This document shows, piece after piece, positions 1-6,860 of a DNA stretch of 64,000 bases (position 1 is its first letter; each line of letters begins with the position of its first letter). A program made the position numbers and the translations under genes. The DNA is from Candidatus Ozemobacteraceae bacterium (GTDB lineage: Bacteria; Muiribacteriota; Ozemobacteria; Ozemobacterales; Ozemobacteraceae): NCBI GenBank assembly GCA_035373905.1, contig DAOSOK010000027.1, positions 1-64,000 on the forward strand, in the 5' to 3' direction. The notes under the pieces are model-generated. The model had not been told where the DNA came from, made no database searches, and worked only from the letters and a program-made list of their open reading frames with translations.

Positions 1-638
1 GTTTCGATGCCGCGAATGGCGAACGGCGTGTACAGCGAGGCATTGAAGAAGCCAGTCTCCTCGAGCGTCGTCAGCATGACGTAGAACAGCTCGGGACCGA
101 CCGTCAGTTTGTGCACCTCGGCGCCGAACGCCTCGCATTTGCGGCCCTTCTCGACGATCTCGGGCTGGCCGACGCCACGCGAGTCGTATACTTCCTGCAA
201 TACGATGCACTTGAGCCCGCGCTGGGCCGCCTGGGAAGCGACCGCGGCGCCATAGTTGCCCGACGTGGCCGTCGCGACCCCCGCGAAGCCGCGGCGCTTC
301 GCCTCGTAGCAGGAGATCGCGGCGCGACGTGCCTTGAAGCTGCCCGACGCGTTCGCCGCCTCGTCTTTCAGGAGGATCGTCGCGCCCTTTCCGGGAGCGC
401 TGATCTTCCTGACCGCCTCGGTCAGGTTTCTCAGCTCGAACAACGGCGTATCGCCGACCTTCGTTTCGCGCTGGATGCGAACGAGCTCTTCCAGCGTGAA
501 GCCGGTGTCGCGCATCATCTTCTCGTAGTCGAAGCGGACGGGCGACTGTTCGTAGGCCGAAAAATCGATGCCGAGCGAAGCCTTCATGATCTCGTTCTTG
601 CGCGCCATCACGGCGGCGTAACTCATATCACGACTCAT
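1..638 (-). CDS. ortB: 2-amino-4-oxopentanoate thiolase, beta subunit OrtB (C-terminus cut by window edge)
   Basis: PLP-dependent subunit of the thiolase that, with OrtA and CoA, cleaves 2-amino-4-oxopentanoate to alanine and acetyl-CoA in anaerobic ornithine degradation. About 212 N-terminal residues are visible (family length roughly 470). The translated minus strand begins MSRDMSYAAVMARKNEIM and contains ASGSFKARRA, the usual Schiff-base lysine context of fold-type II PLP enzymes, followed by the glycine-rich ATSGNYGAAVA phosphate-binding loop. The start ATG at 638 overlaps the ortA stop as ATGA, so the two subunits are probably translationally coupled. The rest of the gene, and any downstream ornithine aminomutase genes (oraS/oraE), lie outside the window. 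The assignment rests on these motifs plus the neighbouring ortA and ord genes. Confidence 0.88.
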   Translation of the reverse strand, partial: MSRDMSYAAVMARKNEIMKASLGIDFSAYEQSPVRFDYEKMMRDTGFTLEELVRIQRETKVGDTPLFELRNLTEAVRKISAPGKGATILLKDEAANASGSFKARRAAISCYEAKRRGFAGVATATSGNYGAAVASQAAQRGLKCIVLQEVYDSRGVGQPEIVEKGRKCEAFGAEVHKLTVGPELFYVMLTTLEETGFFNASLYTPFAIRGIE

Positions 639-919
639 GCCTGGCCTCCCAGTCCGATTCTGAGAAGTTCCGGCACGGTCTCGCCGAAACTGTGGCTGTA
701 ACTCGGGTTCACGGTGCGAAGGGTTCCCGTCAGGGTGCGACCGATCAACGTCCGGATCGTAGCTTCCGCGCCGACCTCGGCCGGCGCCGCCAGGAAGCCG
801 GAAATCCGACGCACATAGGGCGTCGCCCGCGTGTCGTCGGGAACGCTCGGCGCCCGCTGTGCAGGCGTCAGAATGACCTGTTCGATCTCGACCCAGGTCT
901 CAGCTGGAATCTTGTTCAT
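635..919 (-). CDS. ortA: 2-amino-4-oxopentanoate thiolase, alpha subunit OrtA
   Basis: Small (94 residues) partner subunit of the OrtAB thiolase of the oxidative ornithine pathway. The sequence has the family signatures TWVEIEQVILTPAQRAP near the N-terminus, LIGRTLTGTLRTVNPSYSHSFG in the middle (a beta-rich region ending in a conserved PxYxHxFG) and VPELLRIG at the C-terminus; the length matches the family. It sits 36 bp downstream of the diaminopentanoate dehydrogenase gene and overlaps ortB by 4 nt, the order ord-ortA-ortB known from Clostridium sticklandii. No other family with this tail motif and context comes to mind. Confidence 0.88.
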   Translation of the reverse strand: MNKIPAETWVEIEQVILTPAQRAPSVPDDTRATPYVRRISGFLAAPAEVGAEATIRTLIGRTLTGTLRTVNPSYSHSFGETVPELLRIGLGGQA

Positions 920-955
920 GGTATCGTCAGCAGGCGGCCGTGGCCACCCGTTGCC

Positions 956-1996
956 TCACAGATGACGTTCGAAAGCGCTCGGTCCCATAAGGGCCGACGG
1001 TGCGGGGAGGTCGATCATACGCTTGAGACCTGGGGAGGCGCGTTTCACGATCGGGATCATGTTGACGGCGATGCCGATCGTGCCGATGCCGCCGGGGATC
1101 TCGGGCTTGATCGCGAGATTGATGCCGGGCGTTCCGACGATCGTGATATAGTCGCCGGTATCCACATTTTCGGCCTCGGGTCGAACCTGCTGCGGGTGGA
1201 TGAGCCTGACGACTTCGGTCTTGCCGCGGTAGCCGATGCCGATGTGGCGACAGCCGGCGACCATGCCGGCCTTGACCTTCACATACGGGGTTTCCCGGTC
1301 GGTTTTCGAGATGATCGGCTCGCGAATTTCCTCGAACCGGTCCACGCCGAGACCGAGCGCGTGCGAAATCAGGGAAATGCTTTCGCGGAAGCCGATGTGG
1401 CCGACGATGGTGCCCATGGCGAGCCCCTGGGCAAACTCCTCGGGCGTGGTGCCGACGCCCTGGGTCTTCATGACGGTCGGGCCGAAGCACGACAGATCGT
1501 TGATGCGACTGGCCTCGATCCGCTCGACGTTGTGGCAGACGCCGCTGAGGCTGATGACGAGGCTGTCGAGCACATAGCCGGGGTTGATGCCGGTTCCGAT
1601 GACGACGACGCCGAAGCGCTTCGCGAGCATGTCGAGTTCCTTGGCGAGCTCGGGCTCCTGCGCGTATGGTTCGGCCATCTCCTCGGCGATGGTGATGCAG
1701 TGAATGCCGGCTTCGATGATCGCTTTCATCGCGTCGAAACATTTCCGTGTGAAGGAGTCGATGGCTAGCAGAACGACATCGACGCTCGCCTTTTTGAGAA
1801 TGCCCTTCTCGGTCGGCGACACCTTGACTCCAAGCTGTTTTCCAAGACCGAGCACATCTCCGAGGTCCTTGCCAGCGGCACCGGGGCGTTTTTCGATCGC
1901 TCCGACCACCTGCAGGCCATCCTTCTCGAGCATCAGCTTCACCATGCCGCTGCCCATGGCCCCCAGGCCCCACTGCACCACACGAATCGGCTTCAT
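956..1996 (-). CDS. ord: 2,4-diaminopentanoate dehydrogenase
   Basis: NAD(P)-dependent oxidative deamination of 2,4-diaminopentanoate to 2-amino-4-oxopentanoate, the substrate of the adjacent OrtAB thiolase. 346 residues. The N-terminus MKPIRVVQWGLGAMGSGM is a Rossmann dinucleotide-binding segment (GLGAMG) typical of the DapB-like dehydrogenase superfamily; TGINPGYVLDSL in the middle is characteristic of this branch. I chose the ATG at 1996 because the Rossmann strand starts there. An in-frame upstream ATG at 2044 would add 16 unlikely residues. A purine-rich GGAAAGGA lies about 12 nt upstream. It is the first visible gene of the ornithine operon. Confidence 0.87.
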   Translation of the reverse strand: MKPIRVVQWGLGAMGSGMVKLMLEKDGLQVVGAIEKRPGAAGKDLGDVLGLGKQLGVKVSPTEKGILKKASVDVVLLAIDSFTRKCFDAMKAIIEAGIHCITIAEEMAEPYAQEPELAKELDMLAKRFGVVVIGTGINPGYVLDSLVISLSGVCHNVERIEASRINDLSCFGPTVMKTQGVGTTPEEFAQGLAMGTIVGHIGFRESISLISHALGLGVDRFEEIREPIISKTDRETPYVKVKAGMVAGCRHIGIGYRGKTEVVRLIHPQQVRPEAENVDTGDYITIVGTPGINLAIKPEIPGGIGTIGIAVNMIPIVKRASPGLKRMIDLPAPSALMGPSAFERHL

Positions 1997-2129
1997 TGCT
2001 GCTGTATATCCTTTCCGGTTTGTGTTGTTCTCCGGATGAAACACCCGGATGTCCCGTGCATTATACCACGCCCGCCCTTCTCGGCAAGAACGGGCGTTTC
2101 GTTCATATCAAGACGAGCGCACCTGTTTC

Positions 2130-2400
2130 ACAACCGCTGAATCGCAGAGGGCACAAAGCTCACAGAGTTCCCACAGATACAAAGACCGTTTTACCGCCGA
2201 GATCCTCCGTTGAAAAAAAGAAGGATCATACGACAACATACCAGACGAAGAGGCGCTGAGGAAGAAGCGAGATGAAAAAGAAAGGCGGTGAATCCTTCGA
2301 ATTTCAACATCCCAGAGAATTGAAAGAATCTCTGGGAATCCTCCGTGTTCATCGTATCCTCCGTGCTTCGCGTCTGGTCGTCCGTGGTTCGGGCAGAAAC
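2130..2400. repeat. Degenerate intergenic repeat (CAGAG / CTCCGTG type), no gene seen
   Basis: The gap between ord and the nuclease gene holds no convincing gene. It carries low-complexity arms: on the left, AATCGCAGAGGGCACAAAG and ACAGAGTTCCCACAGATAC; on the right, CCTCCGTGTTCATCG, TCCTCCGTGCTTCGCG and GTCGTCCGTGGTTCG. The two sides are loosely complementary. A perfect 8-bp inverted repeat, CCCAGAGA (2311-2318) and TCTCTGGG (2329-2336), lies between them. This looks like an eroded copy of the CAGAG-rich intergenic repeats found in many environmental bacteria. Open frames crossing it are poor in codon usage and are not annotated. TATAAT at 2454-2459 just downstream could be a -10 element for the nuclease gene, but no good -35 is visible. 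Confidence 0.5.
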
Positions 2401-2499
2401 CCATCGCGAGGCTCCGTCCGAACCTCCTGCTGCTTTCGGCAAGTGAACTGGTTTATAATACGAAGGCCTAGTCACTCAAATCTCCTGGAGGGCAGCGAC

Positions 2500-5400
2500 G
2501 TGCCAGACGACAAGAACAAGCCGAATCTCTTCGAGCGCCTCTTCCGCAAAACGAAGGAAAACCTCGAAAAGCCGAAGACGCCCGCCCGCCCCCCAGCATC
2601 TCCCGCCGCGCCGCGCCCCACCACCCCGGCGGTTGCCCGTCCCCCCGCTCCGCCGCAGGCACAGCCAGGCCAGGACAAGAAGATCAAGATTCCCCTGACG
2701 GGCGGCAAAGTGGATACCTACCGCCAGTGTCCGAAGAAATTCCAGCTCTCCTACCTGGAAAAGCGTTCCTCGGGAAAGGCGGTTTCGCCGCATCTTTCTT
2801 TCGACACCTCGCTTCACACCGCGCTGAAGGTGTTCTTCAAGAACCGCAGGAAGGGTGAGCTGCCCCGACTCGACGCTCTCATGGCGGCCCTCGACGGCTC
2901 CTGGGACAACCGCGGTTACGTCACTTCCGATGAAGAGCTGGAATGGCGCCGCAATGCGGAAGCGGCCCTGCGGCTGTTTTTTTCGAAGATCGAAGTCGCG
3001 TTTCCGAACACTCATGAGGTCGACATGTTTTTCAAGGTCGATCTGTTCGGTTCGGAATACTCGGGAAAATTCGACCGTGTCGACATTCTGCCCGACGGCA
3101 CCTACGGCATCGTCGATTACAAGACCGGCAAACCACCGCTGGGCGGCCAGGCCGAGCTGGAAGCGAACGTCACCCTGAACCTGCTGTTCCACGTCGCCGA
3201 CATCATCTGGCCCGGCAAGGTCCAGACCATCACCCACCATTTCCTGCGCGACGGGTCGTCCCTGACCGTCCGGCGCAGCGACGACCGCATGGCGCTCGCG
3301 AAGAAAGCCTATCTCGATGTCGGGGAAGGGATCTACCAGAGCCGCTTCGAGCCCGTCAGATCATCGGCCTGCCCGTGGTGCGAGCATCAGGAGATATGCC
3401 CCGTCGGAAGGATTCCGGCGCTGACGGCATCCAAGGTCCGCGCTTTCCTCGATTGCCCGCATAAATATGCTTCGATATATGTTACGCGCACCGCCGCGAA
3501 GGCGGACGAGGCTCCGTCAGTCGATCTCGCGTTCGATCGTTCTCTGCACGATGCGCTGACGGCGCTGCACCGCGACTATCGGCCCGGACACGAGACAGAG
3601 CCGGCCGCCTTCGCCCTGAACGCCTTCTACAAGGCGATCCCCTCCGTTTTCGCGGAAGACTCCGTGCTGTCGATGAAAGAAGCCGGCCGTGAGATGCTGA
3701 TCCGCTACTGCGCCCAGGACTACGTTGCGAGCCATACCCGCATGATCAACGAGTTCCTCAGCGTCCTGACCGACCGGTACGAGTATCAGGCAACGATCGA
3801 CCGTATCGACGGCGACGCGGCAGGCAACCTCGAATTGATCGATTACAAGACGGGAAAGCGCGTGCTCGACGAGTCGGACATGCGCCAGGACCCGATCATT
3901 GCCATCACCTGCGCGGCCGCCGCACGGCGATGGCCCGGCAAGGCGAAAAAATTCTCTCTGCTTTATTTAAGAACCGGCAGACGCGTCACGATCGACATCG
4001 ATGAAGCAGTCGTCGCGCGGGGCAACTCCCTCATCGACGAGATCGCCGACCGCATCAGAAACCGCCAGTTCGAGGCCCTCGGCGGCCCATCCTGCGCCTC
4101 CTGCCGGGCCAGCGGAACATGCCATGGCGAGCGCATCTCCATCTCGATGGCGAAGCTCCAGACGATGCGCGAGTGCCCGAAGCGATTCAAGTTCAGATAC
4201 ATCGACAAAGCACCGGTTCCCGAGCGGGAGCGCCCCGCACTCACCTTCAGCCAGCTGCTGCGCGAGACTCTCCGCGAATTCTGCCTTTCCGGAAAACCCG
4301 CCGCCCTTGCCGACCTCGAGGCGATGTTCGACACCAGGCTCGCCTCGTCAGAGAACCTTTCGGCAGCGGCCCGGATCCAGCTCCGCGATCAGAGTCGAAA
4401 AGCCCTCGCCGCCTTCCATGCCTCATGCGGGGGGACGCCTCCCCGTTCCAAGCACATCGGTTTTCAGGCCCGTGCGAACATCGACGGGTTCCTTCTCACG
4501 GCCAACTTCGACCGCGTCGACGTCTTGCCGAACGGCACGTATAATATCATTATCTATAAGACCGGAAAACGCGCCCCGACCGCGCACGAGACCGCGACCG
4601 ACATTTCCGGCATTCTCGCCTGGGCCGTCGCGGACGGGAACTGGCCGGGCAAGATCGCCCAGGTCACGCACCAGTATCTGATGACCGGAGACACCGTCGC
4701 GTTCACCGCTTCCGACCGGGACCTCGAGAAACTCAAGCTCGCGATCGGTGAGTTCCATGAGGCGGCTTCGTCGGAAAGCTTCGAGGGCAACCGCAATCCG
4801 CTCTGTCCCTCGTGCGACTACGTCGAGAGCTGCGAGGACGCCAAACGTCTGCTGCTGTCGCCGAGCAAGATCAACAGTTTCACCTCCTGCGGGCTGAAAT
4901 ATCGCATGAACTATATCGACCGCGTCCCGCGCGAGCCCCGGCCCACCCCGCACTTGTCATTCGATCGCACGGTACATTACGCGCTCCGCGAGTACCACGA
5001 GACGAGCCTCGGCGCCAAGCCATCCACCAGCCCGTTCCGCGGCCTGATCGCGAAATACTGGACCGGCGAGGGCTTCACGGACTGGGACGAGGAGCAGATG
5101 TTCCGGGCCCGGGCCGTGCTGATGCTCGACGCGTATTTCGAGGCGCTGACGGGAGCCGAGAACCCGGTGATGTTCGAGACCTCCGCCCGATGGACGCTCG
5201 ACGGCATGGACCTCGTCGTCCAGATCGACCGCATCGACGAACTTCCCGACGGAAAATTCGAGATCATCGACTACAAGACCGGCAAGAAGATGCTCGACGA
5301 GCGCGTGCTGGCCGACGACATGGGGGTCATGAACCTGTTCATGGCCGCGAACCAGCGATGGCCCGGCCGCGTCGCGAAGGCCTCCTATCACTACATGGCG

Positions 5401-6390
5401 GTGAACAAGCGCGTCAGCATCTCGCCGACCGAAGCCGAGATCGCCGCCCACACTGCCCGCGTGCGCGCCCTAGCAGACGAGATCGGAAAGGGCGTCTTCG
5501 AGCCCAAGAAAGGCGCGCTGTGCAACTACTGCGAGTTCTACGGGCCCTGCCCCGAGTGGAAGGTGAAGCCCTACGTCGTCGCCGGCGAGACGCCGGAGGT
5601 GTTCCGCAAGCGCATCAGGCTCAGCTACTCGAAGATGGGCCTCTACGAGAACTGCCCGCGCGCCTACGGCAGGCTCTACATCCAGCGCATCCCGCCGAAG
5701 CCGCAGCCGTTCTTCAGCTTCGGCACGACGATCCACGAGACGTTCGAGAACATCTATGATCCCGCCCACCCCATCGAGAAGCCGAGCCTGGAAGAGGTTC
5801 TGCGCATTTTCGAGGAGGTGCGCATGACGCATCGCGAGGGCTATGGAACCGCCGAGGCCGAAGAGAAATACCGTCAGGACGGCATCCGTCAGCTGAAGAT
5901 GTATTACGAGCGCTTTATCCGGAACTGCGAGTTCCGGCCGGCCCACTCGATCGAGGATTATTTCGAGATTCCATGCGGTAAATACGCCGTCATGACCGGC
6001 TTCATCGACCGCATCGACCGCCTGCCCGATGGCACCTACGAGATCCTCGACTACAAGACCGAGCCGACGATGCGCTCACAGGAAGAGGTCGACAAGGACA
6101 AGCAGCTCAGCATCTACTACTGGGCCTGCGAGGACACGATGAATCTCCGCATCAGCAAGCTGTCGCTGTTCATGCTCGACCACGACGCGAAAATCGAGAC
6201 GACCCGCACCCGTGACAGCATCAAGAAAGTCGTCGAGCACGTCGACGAGATCGCGTGGCGCATGATCAACGAAAAAGAGTTCAAGCCGAAGAAGAACAAA
6301 TACTGCAAGAGCTGCGACCACCTGCACGACTGCCCGCTCAAGGACGAGATCATGGCCGACCAGAACCTGATCTCGATGAAGAAATTCTGA
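2500..6390 (+). CDS. Protein of five tandem PD-(D/E)XK nuclease modules, each with a Cas4/AddB-like cysteine cluster
   Basis: 1296 residues. I chose the GTG at 2500 because GGAGG sits 8-9 nt upstream; an in-frame ATG at 2272 would run through the repeat. After a basic head and a Pro/Ala-rich linker (about 25-60) come five homologous modules, bounded by first and last cysteine at about 77-300, 319-541, 559-778, 797-1017 and 1052-1278. Each opens with a C-[PG]-x-K/A-F/Y motif, has a RecB-family core (FDRVDILPDGTYGIVDYKTG in module 1; D192, D206, K208) and closes with C-x2-C-x6-C. The spacing is that of the [4Fe-4S] nucleases Cas4 and AddB, implying five clusters. Module 3 has IYK instead of DYK (residue 685) and Arg where others have the motif-I His (588), so it is probably inactive. 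No helicase or cas gene is adjacent. DNA cleavage is inferred; target and pathway are unknown. Confidence 0.85.
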   Translation: MPDDKNKPNLFERLFRKTKENLEKPKTPARPPASPAAPRPTTPAVARPPAPPQAQPGQDKKIKIPLTGGKVDTYRQCPKKFQLSYLEKRSSGKAVSPHLSFDTSLHTALKVFFKNRRKGELPRLDALMAALDGSWDNRGYVTSDEELEWRRNAEAALRLFFSKIEVAFPNTHEVDMFFKVDLFGSEYSGKFDRVDILPDGTYGIVDYKTGKPPLGGQAELEANVTLNLLFHVADIIWPGKVQTITHHFLRDGSSLTVRRSDDRMALAKKAYLDVGEGIYQSRFEPVRSSACPWCEHQEICPVGRIPALTASKVRAFLDCPHKYASIYVTRTAAKADEAPSVDLAFDRSLHDALTALHRDYRPGHETEPAAFALNAFYKAIPSVFAEDSVLSMKEAGREMLIRYCAQDYVASHTRMINEFLSVLTDRYEYQATIDRIDGDAAGNLELIDYKTGKRVLDESDMRQDPIIAITCAAAARRWPGKAKKFSLLYLRTGRRVTIDIDEAVVARGNSLIDEIADRIRNRQFEALGGPSCASCRASGTCHGERISISMAKLQTMRECPKRFKFRYIDKAPVPERERPALTFSQLLRETLREFCLSGKPAALADLEAMFDTRLASSENLSAAARIQLRDQSRKALAAFHASCGGTPPRSKHIGFQARANIDGFLLTANFDRVDVLPNGTYNIIIYKTGKRAPTAHETATDISGILAWAVADGNWPGKIAQVTHQYLMTGDTVAFTASDRDLEKLKLAIGEFHEAASSESFEGNRNPLCPSCDYVESCEDAKRLLLSPSKINSFTSCGLKYRMNYIDRVPREPRPTPHLSFDRTVHYALREYHETSLGAKPSTSPFRGLIAKYWTGEGFTDWDEEQMFRARAVLMLDAYFEALTGAENPVMFETSARWTLDGMDLVVQIDRIDELPDGKFEIIDYKTGKKMLDERVLADDMGVMNLFMAANQRWPGRVAKASYHYMAVNKRVSISPTEAEIAAHTARVRALADEIGKGVFEPKKGALCNYCEFYGPCPEWKVKPYVVAGETPEVFRKRIRLSYSKMGLYENCPRAYGRLYIQRIPPKPQPFFSFGTTIHETFENIYDPAHPIEKPSLEEVLRIFEEVRMTHREGYGTAEAEEKYRQDGIRQLKMYYERFIRNCEFRPAHSIEDYFEIPCGKYAVMTGFIDRIDRLPDGTYEILDYKTEPTMRSQEEVDKDKQLSIYYWACEDTMNLRISKLSLFMLDHDAKIETTRTRDSIKKVVEHVDEIAWRMINEKEFKPKKNKYCKSCDHLHDCPLKDEIMADQNLISMKKF

Positions 6391-6445
6391 GTCAGCCGAC
6401 CCGCACAAGGCGGGAAGCAGGCCGTCGGCCACCGGTTGGCGCAGT

Positions 6446-6811
6446 TCAGACGGCCCCGTCGCGTTCCACCCAGTCGCGCCGGCGGCGTTTTCCGTAACGC
6501 CATAGGCCGACAAGGGCGACGAAGATCAGGTAGGCGGAGAGCAGGTAGATGCCGGTGAAATCCTGGTGCCGCATCAGCTCGGGAACGCTTACGTCGAGCG
6601 TGAGTATGTAGAGCGGAGCCAGCGCGAGGCAGACGCCGCCGCCGAGAATCAGGAGGCTGATCTTCAGCATGCGCGAGGGATGGCGCTCGGTGTGCATTTT
6701 CCGCGAGAGAATCGGGAAATTATCGCGGGACATCATCGATTCGACATCGCCCGGATGTATCTTCTGATGGACATTGTGCGCGGTATGCGCGCGTGATCTC
6801 GGATTTCTCAT
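6446..6811 (-). CDS. Small two-helix membrane protein, unknown
   Basis: 121 residues. A charged, His/Arg-rich N-terminal half is followed by two hydrophobic segments, roughly LLILGGGVCLALAPLYIL and GIYLLSAYLIFVALVGLW, and a strongly basic end (YGKRRRRDW). The ATG at 6811 is preferred because GAGAGG lies about 10 nt upstream; an ATG at 6838 is also in frame. It is convergent with the nuclease-module gene, ends about 55 bp from it and lies just upstream of the GH13-like gene's end. I do not recognise the family; topology suggests both termini in the cytoplasm. Confidence 0.55.
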   Translation of the reverse strand: MRNPRSRAHTAHNVHQKIHPGDVESMMSRDNFPILSRKMHTERHPSRMLKISLLILGGGVCLALAPLYILTLDVSVPELMRHQDFTGIYLLSAYLIFVALVGLWRYGKRRRRDWVERDGAV

Positions 6812-6860
6812 CCGCTCGGCACCTCTCTCGTAAAACATTTTTCCATATTACATGCAATAT

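Noticed and set aside
692..1973. Open frames on both strands over the ord gene
   Set aside because: Shadows in other frames of the 2,4-diaminopentanoate dehydrogenase; no family motif and poor starts.
2272..2499. Upstream ATG extension of the nuclease-array protein
   Set aside because: It would translate the degenerate repeat into a Cys/Arg-rich stretch; the GTG at 2500 has a ribosome site and starts the recognisable protein.
2500..6390. Cas4-like signature as evidence of a CRISPR locus
   Set aside because: No repeat array, cas1, cas2 or effector genes are in the window; the signature is shared by AddB and other RecB-family nucleases.
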